Shown here: one piece after another, positions 9,152 through 17,213 of the stretch
Layout: the number at the start of each line of letters is the position of its first letter
Numbering within the stretch: position 1 is the first letter of the stretch
NCBI RefSeq assembly: GCF_900116005.1
Contig: NZ_FOYI01000003.1
Span: 124,001 to 188,000 of the forward strand
DNA length: 64,000 nt
Source of the DNA: Poseidonocella sedimentorum
GTDB lineage: Bacteria > Pseudomonadota > Alphaproteobacteria > Rhodobacterales > Rhodobacteraceae
Reading direction: 5' to 3'
Notes under the pieces: generated by a model
Seen by the model: the letters and a program-made list of their open reading frames with translations, nothing else
Database searches by the model: none
Told to the model about the DNA's origin: nothing
Position numbers and translations under genes: made by a program

Positions 9152-9820
9152 TTGACCGGAACATCGGACGACGAGCGCGGCGCGGAACCTGGTGCAGAGC
9201 TGGGTGCGGGGACAGACGTGGCGCGGGGCGGGATCTTTGCCGGGAGCGATCCCTTTGCGATCGCGCGCAGCTGGCTGGCCGAGGCGGAAGGGGCCGAGCC
9301 CAACGACGCCAACGCCATGGCGCTTGCCACGGTCGACGCGGCCGGGATGCCGAACGTGCGGATGGTGCTGCTCAAGGATATCGAGGCGGACGCCTTTGTC
9401 TTCTACACCAACTACACCAGCCGCAAGGCCGAGGAGATCGAGAGCGCGGGCAAGGCCGCTTTCGTCATCCATTGGAAATCCCTGCGCCGCCAGATCCGCG
9501 TCCGGGGCACCGTGACGCGCGAGGCGGGGGAGAAGGCCGACGCTTATTTCGCCTCGCGCTCGCTCAAGAGCCGCCTCGGGGCCTGGGCCTCGCACCAGTC
9601 GCAACCGCTGAGCTCGCGGGCCGCGCTGATGGCGCGGGTGGCCAAGATCACCGCGCGGTACGGCGCGAGCCCTCCGCGCCCGCCGTTTTGGGGCGGCTAT
9701 CGCATCGTGCCCGAGGAAATTGAGTTTTGGGCCGATGGCGCGTATCGTCTGCATGATCGTTTCCGGTGGATTCGCGCTTCTGACCGGGAAAGCTGGCAGG
9801 TGACACGGTTAAATCCTTGA
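9152..9820 (+). CDS. pdxH: pyridoxamine 5'-phosphate oxidase
   Basis: FMN enzyme that oxidises pyridoxamine or pyridoxine phosphate to pyridoxal phosphate. Family sequences are plain: [51 protein letters not shown], the [14 protein letters not shown] active-site region and the C-terminal [20 protein letters not shown] prefer the TTG at 9152, which has an AGGGCAGGA ribosome-binding site and gives 222 residues, close to the usual 218. An alternative TTG at 9110 would add 14 residues. Confidence 0.93.
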   Translation: MTGTSDDERGAEPGAELGAGTDVARGGIFAGSDPFAIARSWLAEAEGAEPNDANAMALATVDAAGMPNVRMVLLKDIEADAFVFYTNYTSRKAEEIESAGKAAFVIHWKSLRRQIRVRGTVTREAGEKADAYFASRSLKSRLGAWASHQSQPLSSRAALMARVAKITARYGASPPRPPFWGGYRIVPEEIEFWADGAYRLHDRFRWIRASDRESWQVTRLNP

Positions 9821-9953
9821 CGGATTTACTCAACTTTGACCTAAAAGCGCTTAGGATTCGCGGGTTGAGCCATGACTCATGATTAACCCTTGAAGATCGG
9901 GGCAGTTTCCTGAATGTTCCGCCCCGGAATGCAAGATTTGGAATTGTTACGCC

Positions 9954-10478
9954 GTGAAGCAAGAGCAGATTACATCTGTGGTAGGCCGCGTTAAGTGGTT
10001 TGACCCATCGAAGGGCTATGGGTTCATAGTGGCTGACACCATCTCGTCGGACATTTTGTTGCATGCCAACGTATTGAGAAACTTCGGCCAGGGCTCCGTC
10101 GCCGATGGCTCGGGGATTGAAGTCGTCACTCAGAGCACCGATCGCGGCGTGCAGGCCATACAGGTCCTGCGCATCGATCCGCCGGACGGGACCGGGCTTG
10201 CCGGGCTCGCCGATCTCGAAGGCTTTGATGAGGAACGGCTTGATGCGGCCGAGCTTGAGCCGGCGCGAGTGAAGTGGTTCGACAAGGCGAAAGGTTTCGG
10301 ATTTGCCAATACTTTCGGCAGATCCGAGGATATTTTCATCCATGTCGAAGTTCTGCGCGCCTCTGGGCTTGCCGATCTGCAACCGGGCGAGGCGGTCTGC
10401 CTCAAGGCGATCGACGGGCAGCGCGGGCGTATGGCCGTGCAGATCAGCGCCTGGGAATCGGCGTTCCGGGACGAGTGA
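9954..10478 (+). CDS. cold-shock protein with two CSD domains
   Basis: Two OB-fold nucleic-acid-binding cold-shock domains in one 174-residue chain. Domain 1 is at about residues 8-72, with GRVKWFDPSKGYGFIVAD. Domain 2 is at about residues 103-168, with ARVKWFDKAKGFGFANTFG and DIFIHVEVLRASG. An acidic linker of about 25 residues joins them. Domain 1 keeps the RNP1-like GYGFI. Double-CSD proteins are typical of alphaproteobacteria. The start is GTG with a poor ribosome-binding site, suggesting modest or regulated translation. The DUF192 gene follows after one base. Confidence 0.92.
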   Translation: MKQEQITSVVGRVKWFDPSKGYGFIVADTISSDILLHANVLRNFGQGSVADGSGIEVVTQSTDRGVQAIQVLRIDPPDGTGLAGLADLEGFDEERLDAAELEPARVKWFDKAKGFGFANTFGRSEDIFIHVEVLRASGLADLQPGEAVCLKAIDGQRGRMAVQISAWESAFRDE

Positions 10479-10479
10479 C

Positions 10480-10998
10480 GTGCCGCTGCGCGCCATGACG
10501 TGGGCGGCTGGGGCAGGGATCGGGCTTGCCCTCCTTGTCGGCCTCGCGGCCCTCCCTCCGAGCATCACCCCCCAGCGGGCCGCGGCGCAGGAGCACTGCG
10601 CGGCTGATGCGATCGAGATCCGGCTGCCGGGGCGCTCCGCGCGGTTCACCGTCGAGCTGGCCGACACCAACGCCAAACGCGCGCTCGGTCTGATGCACCG
10701 CGAAGAGCTCGCCGCCGACACCGGGATGCTCTTTGTCTACCCCAAGCCGCAGCGGGCCGTCTTCTGGATGGAAAACACCCTCATCCCGCTCGACATGATC
10801 TTTGCCGACAGCCGCGGCGTGGTGCAGCGGGTCCATGCCAATGCCCGCCCGCTCGACCGCACCACCATCGACGGCGGCCCGGGGATCCAATTCGTGCTGG
10901 AGATCAACGGCGGGCTCGCCGCCGCGCAGGGGATCACCCCCGGCGCCCAGATGCGCCACCCCTCCATCGCACAGGACCGCGCGGCCTGGCCCTGTTGA
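10480..10998 (+). CDS. DUF192 family exported protein
   Basis: A small secreted protein of about 172 residues. A signal peptide (AGAGIGLALLVGLAALPPS, cleavage probably after QRAAA) precedes a DUF192 domain with the characteristic NAKRALGLMHREEL, TGMLFVYP, FWMENTLIPLDMIF and GIQFVLEINGG segments. The biochemical function of DUF192 is not established. The start is GTG at 10480, one base after the cold-shock gene, or ATG at 10495 giving five fewer residues. Probably co-transcribed with the cold-shock gene. Confidence 0.88.
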   Translation: MPLRAMTWAAGAGIGLALLVGLAALPPSITPQRAAAQEHCAADAIEIRLPGRSARFTVELADTNAKRALGLMHREELAADTGMLFVYPKPQRAVFWMENTLIPLDMIFADSRGVVQRVHANARPLDRTTIDGGPGIQFVLEINGGLAAAQGITPGAQMRHPSIAQDRAAWPC

Positions 10999-11046
10999 GC
11001 CAGCCGGTACAAGGCCCCTCCGAGGGGCAGACGTCAGGGAGGCGAC

Positions 11047-11574
11047 ATGGCGCGCGTCATTTTGCATGTGGGCACCCACAAGACCGGCATTGACCCGATC
11101 CATGTGGAGGAGCCGCCGGTGGTGCGCGAGTCGGTGTCGGTGCGGGCCGCGCGCTGGTTCATGACCACCAAACATGACGGCACGGCGCTCGATACCTCGG
11201 CGCTGCGGGCGCGGTGGGTCTATGCGCTGTCGGATGCGGCCTCGCCTTTGCTCACCGATGCGCCGCGCGAGTCCCTTTGGGCCTCCGCCGAGCAGCGCGA
11301 CGCGGTGTTCGCGCAAGCGCTGGACGGGTTCACCCACAACGAGTTCTGGGACGCGCCCTCTGATGAGATCACGCCCCTCATCTGGACCGCGGACCAGCAA
11401 GCCGAGGTCGAAGCGCACTATGCCGACTGGTTCGCCCGGTCCGAGACCTGGCTGAAGTTTCGCAAACATCTCGGTATGGCTCCCTACCAGAAAGACGAAA
11501 CTCTGAGCGCCTGGGACAAGACCGTGCGCTATGGGGCGTTCAAATTGCGCAGTCTGCTTCAACCCGGGCGCTGA
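11047..11574 (+). CDS. collapsed sulfotransferase-like protein (probable remnant)
   Basis: The first 14 residues, MARVILHVGTHKTG, are the P-loop start typical of sulfotransferase-like proteins (HVGTHKTGT-T/S). The usual continuation TTSIQ and the following core are missing; the chain jumps to IDPIHVEEPPVV and to a C-terminal part (RYGAFKLRSLL...). At 175 residues it is much shorter than an intact family member (roughly 250-350). The reading frame is open and has a good ribosome-binding site (GGGAGG), so this looks like an in-frame internal deletion rather than a frameshift. It could be a non-functional remnant or a small new protein. The family call rests only on the N-terminus. Confidence 0.55.
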   Translation: MARVILHVGTHKTGIDPIHVEEPPVVRESVSVRAARWFMTTKHDGTALDTSALRARWVYALSDAASPLLTDAPRESLWASAEQRDAVFAQALDGFTHNEFWDAPSDEITPLIWTADQQAEVEAHYADWFARSETWLKFRKHLGMAPYQKDETLSAWDKTVRYGAFKLRSLLQPGR

Positions 11575-11620
11575 TTTCGCTTTTCAATCGCGGCGGTCGC
11601 GGGTAGAGAAGGCGCTGGTC

Positions 11621-11697
11621 CGGGGCGTGGCGCAGTCTGGTAGCGCACCTGTTTTGGGTACAGGGGGTCGTGAGTTCGAATCTCGCCGCCCCGACCA
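11621..11697 (+). tRNA. tRNA-Pro (anticodon TGG)
   Basis: A 77-base cloverleaf: acceptor CGGGGCG pairs with CGCCCCG, D-loop sequence TCTGGTA, anticodon stem CCTGT/ACAGG with loop TTTGGGT (anticodon TGG at 11655-11657), T-loop GTTCGAATC, discriminator A and an encoded CCA at 11695-11697. It sits between the sulfotransferase remnant and the nrdJ leader. Confidence 0.96.
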
Positions 11698-12025
11698 ACT
11701 CCTTCCCAAAGAACGAAATTACCGCCGAGATCGGCGAGGAGCCGCGCATGGGACGCGCGCTGCGCCATTTTCGCCGCATCCTTGTGCAAGAGGGCAATCC
11801 TTACCAAGGGTCAGGCCTCATTAACGAATTGTTAAGTAAATCAAGAATTTAGCTGGGATAACTTGTGGGTATACCTTGGCTTTGGGCGCTAAGCTGCGGC
11901 GATGTTTGAACTTTTCATGACGGCGCGAGCGGCGCGCGCCCATACACAGCCTGTGGATGAATCGGCGCGGATTTCGCGTCTCTTCCGTCAAGGTTAAAAA
12001 TTCATGATTTAGCGCAAAAAACTCG
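11698..12025. other. AT-richer intergenic stretch upstream of nrdJ
   Basis: About 330 bases between tRNA-Pro and the predicted nrdJ promoter without a convincing gene. Composition is visibly more AT-rich than the flanks around 11820-12010. Two sequences resemble DnaA boxes (TGTGGGTAT at 11864-11872, TGTGGATGA at 11952-11960; consensus TGTGGATAA), at 7/9 and 8/9 matches. No good terminator for the tRNA is obvious. Confidence 0.4.
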
Positions 12026-12090
12026 TTGACCCCCCAGATGTAGATCGTCCAAATTGTGAGGGCTCGCGGCGAAGCCACAACATATAGTGG
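12026..12090 (+). promoter_or_regulatory. nrdJ control region with two NrdR-box-like sites
   Basis: CCACAACATATAGTGG at 12075-12090 matches the remembered NrdR palindrome ACACTATATATAGTGT at 12 of 16 positions and has perfect CCAC/GTGG arms. A weaker second box (9 of 16) lies at 12044-12059, exactly 31 bases upstream, the three-helical-turn spacing known for paired NrdR boxes. A TTGACC at 12026-12031 could be the -35 element, with a poor -10 around 12050 that would lie under the upstream box. NrdR is the ATP/dATP-sensing repressor of ribonucleotide reductase genes, so nrdJ repression is the natural reading. Confidence 0.6.
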
Positions 12091-12146
12091 TGCGCCGCGC
12101 ATCAGGGACAGTTGCCCACTCTGCGACGATCACCACGTGCAGGACA

Positions 12147-12175
12147 AGGCGCGGAACCGGGAAACCGGATCGCGC
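12147..12175 (+). ncRNA. stem-loop with GAAA tetraloop in the nrdJ leader
   Basis: GGCGCG (12147-12152) pairs with CGCGCC (12170-12175), an internal loop GAA/AT follows, then CCGG pairs with CCGG, closed by a GNRA loop GAAA (12160-12163). Next to it CCTGA (12174-12178) can pair with TCAGG (12200-12204), competing with the base of the first stem. The leader from the predicted promoter to the ATG is about 170 bases. It could be a structured regulatory leader; no B12-box was found, so I do not call a cobalamin riboswitch. Confidence 0.4.
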
Positions 12176-12233
12176 CTGATGGACCACTTGTCTTTGAGCT
12201 CAGGTTGGACGCGAAGAAAAAAGAGGCAGCGCG

Positions 12234-15200
12234 ATGAAAATCGAACGGAAGTTCACCACCGAAGGTCAGGACGCCTACGCGGAGCTGGACTTCGTGTCCA
12301 CCTCGTCGGAGATCCGCAATCCCGACGGCACCATCGTTTTCAAGCTCGACAATGTCGAGGTTCCGGCGAGCTGGAGCCAGGTCGCGAGCGATGTGATCGC
12401 GCAGAAATATTTCCGCAAGGCGGGCGTGCCTGTGGCGCTCAAGCGCGTGAAGGAAAAGGGTGTGCCCGAGTTCCTCTGGCGCTCTGCACCCGCGGCCAAG
12501 GGGGTCGAGACCTCCGGGGAAACTTCGGCAAAACAGGTGTTCGACCGGCTCGCCGGCGCTTGGACCTACTGGGGCTGGAAGGGCGGCTATTTCTCCAAGG
12601 AGGAGGATGCGCGCGCCTATTTCGACGAGATGCGCTACATGCTCGCCACGCAGCGCGCCGCGCCGAATTCGCCGCAGTGGTTCAACACCGGTCTGCACTG
12701 GGCCTATGGCATCGATGGGCCGAGCCAGGGCCACTACTACGTGGATTACAAAACGGGCGAACTGACCAAGTCGAGCAGCGCCTATGAGCACCCGCAGCCC
12801 CATGCATGTTTCATACAATCCGTTAAGGATGACCTCGTCGGCGACGGCGGCATCATGGACCTGTGGGTGCGCGAGGCCCGGCTGTTCAAATACGGATCGG
12901 GCACCGGTACCAACTTCTCGAGCCTGCGCGCCGAGGGCGAAAACCTCTCTGGAGGCGGCAAATCCTCGGGCCTTATGGGCTTTCTCAAGATCGGCGACCG
13001 GGCGGCCGGCGCGATCAAGTCGGGCGGCACCACGCGGCGCGCGGCCAAGATGGTCATCGTTGACGCCGATCACCCCGATATCGAGGAATACATCAACTGG
13101 AAGGTGAAGGAGGAGCAGAAGGTCGCTTCCATCGTCGCCGGCTCCAAGATGCACGAGCAGAAGCTCAACGAGATCTTCGCCGCGATCCGCGCCTGGGATG
13201 GCTCGAGCGAAGACTCGGTCGATCCCAAGAAGAACGACCAGCTCAAGTCGGCGATCCGCGGCGCGAAAAACCTCGCGATCCCCGAGACCTACATCAAGCG
13301 CGTGCTCGATTACGCCAAGCAGGGCTATGGCTCGATCGAGTTCCCGACCTATGACACCGACTGGGATAGCGAGGCCTATGCCTCCGTCTCGGGCCAGAAC
13401 TCCAACAACTCCGTCCGCGTGACCGATGCCTTCCTCAAGGCGGTCGAGGCCGATGCCGACTGGGAGCTCATCCGCCGCACCGACGGCACGGTTGCCAAGA
13501 CCATCAAGGCGCGGGCCCTGTGGGAGCAGATCGGCCACGCCGCCTGGGCCTGCGCCGATCCGGGCATCCAGTATCACGATACCGTCAATGCCTGGCACAC
13601 TTGCCCCGAAGACGGCCAGATCCGCGGCTCCAACCCCTGCTCGGAGTACATGTTCCTCGACGATACGGCCTGCAACCTGGCCTCGATGAACCTGCTGACC
13701 TTCTACAAGGACGGCGCGTTCCAGGTCGAAGAGTACATGCACGCCACGCGCCTCTGGACGCTGACGCTGGAAATCTCGGTACTGATGGCGCAGTTCCCCT
13801 CCAAGGAAATTGCCCAGCTTTCCTATGATTTCCGCACGCTCGGCCTCGGCTATGCCAACATCGGCGGGCTGCTGATGACCATGGGGCATGGCTATGACAG
13901 CGACGAGGGCCGGGCGCTTTGCGGCGCGCTGACCGCGATCATGACCGGGGTTGCCTATGCGACTTCCGCCGAGGTGGCGGGCGAGCTGGGGGCCTTCCCG
14001 AGCTATGACCGCAACGCCAAGCACATGCTCCGCGTCATCCGCAACCACCGCAACGCGGCCTATGGCAAGAAGAGCGGCTATGAAAAGCTGGCGATCAACC
14101 CGGTCCCGCTCGACCATACCAACTGCCCCGATGACGCGCTGATCGAAGTGGCGAAATCCTGCTGGGATGAGGCGCTGGCGCTTGGCGAGAAGAACGGCTT
14201 CCGCAACGCCCAGGCCACGGTGATCGCCCCGACCGGGACCATCGGCCTGGTGATGGATTGCGACACCACCGGGATCGAGCCGGACTTCGCGCTGGTGAAG
14301 TTCAAGAAGCTCGCCGGCGGCGGCTACTTCAAGATCATCAACCGCTCGGTGCCCGCCGCGCTGGAAGGGCTCGGCTACGGCCCGGCGCAGATCGAGGAGA
14401 TCATCTCCTACGCGGTCGGCCACGGCTCGCTCGGCAACGCCCCGGCGATCAACCACACCACGCTCGCGGGCCACGGCTTCGGCCAGAACGAGCTCGACAA
14501 GATCGAAGCGGCGCTGGCCTCGGCCTTCGACATCCGGTTCGTCTTCAACCAGTGGACGCTGGGCGAGGCGTTCTGCAGCCAGGTGCTCGGCATCCCGACC
14601 GAGAAGCTCAACGATCCGACCTTCGACATGCTGCGCCACCTTGGGTTCGCCCGCGCCGATATCGACGCCGCCAATGACCACGTCTGCGGCACCATGACCC
14701 TCGAAGGCGCGCCGCATCTGAGCGAGGAGCACTACCACGTCTTCGACTGCGCCAACCCCTGCGGCAAGAAGGGCAAGCGGTTCCTGTCGGTCAACAGCCA
14801 CATCGACATGATGGCGGCCGCCCAGAGCTTCATTTCCGGCGCGATCTCCAAAACGATCAACATGCCGAACGATGCCACGATCGAAGATTGCCAGAAGGCC
14901 TACGAGCGCTCCTGGACGATGGGCATCAAGGCCAACGCGCTCTACCGCGACGGCTCCAAGCTCAGCCAGCCGCTCGCGGCGGCGCTGGTCGAGGATGACG
15001 ACGAGGCGGCCGAAGTGCTCGAGAGCGGCTCGGTGGATGCCAAGGCCCGCGTGCTGGCCGAGAAGATCATCGAGAAGGTCGTCGTCAAGGAGATCGTCCG
15101 CTCGCACCGTGAGAAGATGCCGGAACGCCGCAAGGGCTACACCCAGAAGGCGATCGTCGGCGGTCACAAGGTCTACCTCCGCACCGGGGAATATTCCGAC

Positions 15201-15887
15201 GGCCAACTCGGCGAGATCTTCATCGACATGCACAAGGAAGGCGCGGGTTTCCGGGCGATGATGAACAATTTCGCCATCGCGGTCTCCGTGGGCCTGCAAT
15301 ACGGCGTGCCGCTCGAAGAGTTCGTCGATGCCTTCACCTTCACCAAGTTCGAGCCCGCCGGCATGGTTCAGGGCAACGACAGCATCAAGAACGCGACCTC
15401 GATCCTCGACTACATCTTCCGCGAACTGGCGGTCTCCTACCTCGACCGCACCGACCTTGCGCATGTGAAGCCGGAAGGGGCGAGCTTCGACGATCTCGGC
15501 CGCGGCGAGGAAGAGGGCAAGTCCAACATCTCCGCGCCCTCGGAGGCGGCCTCGGCCAAGTCACTCGAAGTGCTCAAGCAGATCAGCTCGACGGGCTACC
15601 TCCGCAAACGCATGCCGCAGGAGCTCATGGTTCTGCAGGGCGGCGCCGCGCGCGTGGCCGCCGAGCTGCAGCAATCCACCGTCGAGACGCAATCGATTGT
15701 GGTCGGCAGCGACGTGGCCGCCTCGGTCACCTCGACGACGACGACAACAACCGCCGACGCGGCGACACGGGCCAAGATGCAGGGCTACGAGGGCGATCCT
15801 TGCGGCGAGTGCGGCAACTACACGCTGGTGCGCAACGGCACCTGCATGAAGTGCAACACCTGCGGCGGCACCTCGGGCTGTAGCTGA
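12234..15887 (+). CDS. nrdJ: class II (adenosylcobalamin-dependent) ribonucleoside-diphosphate reductase
   Basis: Makes deoxyribonucleotides from ribonucleotides using B12 radical chemistry, with no oxygen requirement. The 1217-residue chain has the barrel finger-loop motif NPCSEY ([23 protein letters not shown]), [13 protein letters not shown] near residue 140, the APTGTIG loop, and a long C-terminal extension ending in paired CxxC motifs ([19 protein letters not shown]) that re-reduce the active site or bind metal. The long insertion-rich form is typical of Rhodobacterales. The start ATG has AGAGG nine bases upstream. A rho-independent terminator lies at 16065-16095. It looks monocistronic. 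Confidence 0.97.
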   Translation: MKIERKFTTEGQDAYAELDFVSTSSEIRNPDGTIVFKLDNVEVPASWSQVASDVIAQKYFRKAGVPVALKRVKEKGVPEFLWRSAPAAKGVETSGETSAKQVFDRLAGAWTYWGWKGGYFSKEEDARAYFDEMRYMLATQRAAPNSPQWFNTGLHWAYGIDGPSQGHYYVDYKTGELTKSSSAYEHPQPHACFIQSVKDDLVGDGGIMDLWVREARLFKYGSGTGTNFSSLRAEGENLSGGGKSSGLMGFLKIGDRAAGAIKSGGTTRRAAKMVIVDADHPDIEEYINWKVKEEQKVASIVAGSKMHEQKLNEIFAAIRAWDGSSEDSVDPKKNDQLKSAIRGAKNLAIPETYIKRVLDYAKQGYGSIEFPTYDTDWDSEAYASVSGQNSNNSVRVTDAFLKAVEADADWELIRRTDGTVAKTIKARALWEQIGHAAWACADPGIQYHDTVNAWHTCPEDGQIRGSNPCSEYMFLDDTACNLASMNLLTFYKDGAFQVEEYMHATRLWTLTLEISVLMAQFPSKEIAQLSYDFRTLGLGYANIGGLLMTMGHGYDSDEGRALCGALTAIMTGVAYATSAEVAGELGAFPSYDRNAKHMLRVIRNHRNAAYGKKSGYEKLAINPVPLDHTNCPDDALIEVAKSCWDEALALGEKNGFRNAQATVIAPTGTIGLVMDCDTTGIEPDFALVKFKKLAGGGYFKIINRSVPAALEGLGYGPAQIEEIISYAVGHGSLGNAPAINHTTLAGHGFGQNELDKIEAALASAFDIRFVFNQWTLGEAFCSQVLGIPTEKLNDPTFDMLRHLGFARADIDAANDHVCGTMTLEGAPHLSEEHYHVFDCANPCGKKGKRFLSVNSHIDMMAAAQSFISGAISKTINMPNDATIEDCQKAYERSWTMGIKANALYRDGSKLSQPLAAALVEDDDEAAEVLESGSVDAKARVLAEKIIEKVVVKEIVRSHREKMPERRKGYTQKAIVGGHKVYLRTGEYSDGQLGEIFIDMHKEGAGFRAMMNNFAIAVSVGLQYGVPLEEFVDAFTFTKFEPAGMVQGNDSIKNATSILDYIFRELAVSYLDRTDLAHVKPEGASFDDLGRGEEEGKSNISAPSEAASAKSLEVLKQISSTGYLRKRMPQELMVLQGGAARVAAELQQSTVETQSIVVGSDVAASVTSTTTTTTADAATRAKMQGYEGDPCGECGNYTLVRNGTCMKCNTCGGTSGCS

Positions 15888-16064
15888 CGACAGCGCCGGG
15901 CGCGTCCGAGCGCGGGCCCGGCGGCACACTGACAGGGTGGGACAGACGACGCGTCCTTCCCACTCTCACTTGGAGCGCGTGCGCGCGTTCCGGACGACGT
16001 TCAGGCCGCAGGCAGAAAAACACCGAGCGGTATCACGAGAAGAGCCTGAACGGCGAAACTCACA

Positions 16065-16095
16065 GGGGAGGGCTTCGGCTCTCCCCCTTTTCTTT
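16065..16095 (+). terminator. rho-independent terminator downstream of nrdJ
   Basis: A nine-pair stem GGGGAGGGC/GCTCTCCCC (one G-T pair) closed by a TTCG tetraloop, followed by CTTTTCTTT. It lies 178 bases after the nrdJ stop and before the Crp/Fnr gene, so it should end the nrdJ transcript. The 15888-16064 interval shows no gene I can support. Confidence 0.85.
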
Positions 16096-16177
16096 GGCGC
16101 GGGCGGGCTTGCGCCGCCACGGCTGGTTTTCGCGCGGCATCTGGCGTAAGCTCGGGTGCGAGAGCGGTGGGGGTGAG

Positions 16178-16825
16178 ATGGTTCTCGAAAGATTGCAACA
16201 GGCCGCACGGGCCCGTCTGGAAGCGCAAGCGAGCTTGCGCCGGTTCCTGCGTGGCGAGGCGCTGCTTTTGCGCGGCGATCCGGGCACATCCCTGATGATC
16301 CTGAAATCAGGGCGCGCGGAAATCAGCGTGACCTCCGCCGGCGGTCAGAAGACCATCCTCGGCGTCGCCGAACCCGAGGCGATCCTCGGCGATATCGCCT
16401 GCCTCGACGGCGGGCCGCGCAGCGCCGATGTCTTCGCGCTGGAGGAGGCGAGCGCGCTTGTGATCTCCCGTCAGGAGATCCTGCGGATGCTGCGCGAGGA
16501 CAGTGAGAGCGCGCTTCTGGTTATCGAGGCGCTCTGCGAAAAGGCCCGGAATGCCTCGGAGATGCTGGAGGTCAAATCGCTCGGCAGCGGCGCGGCCCGT
16601 CTGGCGACCTGCCTGTTGCGCCTGATCGAAGACGGCGGTGGCGCGGCGGCGCGCGATCGGGTCAAGGTCAGCCAGAGCTGGCTCGGCAACTATGCCGGCC
16701 TCACGCGCGAAAACGTCAACCGCCAGCTCCGCGCCTGGCAGAGTGACGGCGTGGCCCAGGTCGAGCGCGGCGAGATCGTCATCCTCAACCATGACGCGCT
16801 GGCCGATATCGCGCTGGAGCACTGA
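16178..16825 (+). CDS. Crp/Fnr-family transcriptional regulator
   Basis: A 215-residue regulator: cyclic-nucleotide-binding-type beta-roll at about residues 15-120 (GEALLLRGDPGTSLMILKSG, LGDIACLDGGPRSADVFALE), dimerisation helix, then a winged helix with the recognition segment QSWLGNYAGLTRENVNRQL near residues 165-185. There is no N-terminal cysteine cluster, so it is not an FNR-type oxygen sensor. The sensor pocket lacks the strict cAMP signature I would expect of true CRP, so the ligand is unknown. The start was chosen at MVLERLQQ, after a GGTGAG. A CRP-like palindrome lies 64 bases downstream. Confidence 0.9.
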   Translation: MVLERLQQAARARLEAQASLRRFLRGEALLLRGDPGTSLMILKSGRAEISVTSAGGQKTILGVAEPEAILGDIACLDGGPRSADVFALEEASALVISRQEILRMLREDSESALLVIEALCEKARNASEMLEVKSLGSGAARLATCLLRLIEDGGGAAARDRVKVSQSWLGNYAGLTRENVNRQLRAWQSDGVAQVERGEIVILNHDALADIALEH

Positions 16826-17213
16826 GCGGCGTTTGGTTGGCGCTGGCCCCTCCGCGATTTCAAAAAAATTTGAGTTAATTCTCGCGCCTGTGACCTGCGT
16901 CACAGACCGGCCCGGCCCGCCGGGCTATCTATGGCTTCGGAAGCATCAGGCAACGGAGAATTCATTTTCAGCAGCTCGCAATAATTGAAGTCACACACCT
17001 CTGCCCGTGGGCGCGGCATGGCACCCCCCGTCGTGCCGCAAATCGCGGGACTGGACCAAACACCTTAATCCGGCACTGGGCCTTTTTGGTTTGCTCAGGT
17101 CGGCCGCGGGAGGACATCTTATCGGTGTAGAGGTGACGGGGACCGCAATCGCCCCAGTGTGATGACGATCGTTGCTCTGATGTTTCCAACCAGTTTCGCC
17201 CCGCGCCGATAGA
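16826..17213. other. 388-base gap without a supported gene
   Basis: Between the Crp/Fnr gene and the convergent cyclase/ATPase gene. It contains the CRP-like site and -10-like element described separately, and only tiny frames (16-17 codons, for example ATG at 16931 and at 17018). Longer frames on the reverse strand have biased, arginine- and proline-rich composition and no ribosome-binding site. It may hold a short RNA or the debris of a lost gene. Confidence 0.4.
16889..16931 (+). promoter_or_regulatory. consensus CRP-type operator with a promoter-like -10
   Basis: TGTGA-CCTGCG-TCACA at 16889-16904 is a perfect match to the classical TGTGA-N6-TCACA CRP palindrome. TATCTA at 16926-16931 would be a -10 element placing the start near 16938 and the operator centre at about -41.5, the class II activator position. 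No gene follows in that direction. Confidence 0.5.

Noticed and set aside
9871-9881. CATGACTCATG palindrome upstream of the cold-shock gene
   Set aside because: Short, with no second copy or promoter in proper position that would support an operator.
12026-12233. Cobalamin riboswitch upstream of nrdJ
   Set aside because: No B12-box or adenosylcobalamin core found; also, a B12-repressed riboswitch would make little sense for a B12-dependent enzyme.
11621-12233. tRNA-Pro as an integration site of a genomic island
   Set aside because: No repeat of the tRNA 3' end and no integrase in the window; core genes lie on both sides.
12102-15464. A reverse-strand frame of 1120 codons inside nrdJ
   Set aside because: It mirrors the nrdJ codons in GC-rich DNA; nrdJ is unmistakable and the reverse frame has no family motifs or ribosome-binding site.
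15937-16149. A small gene between nrdJ and its terminator
   Set aside because: GTG start without a ribosome-binding site, reads through the terminator and has biased composition.
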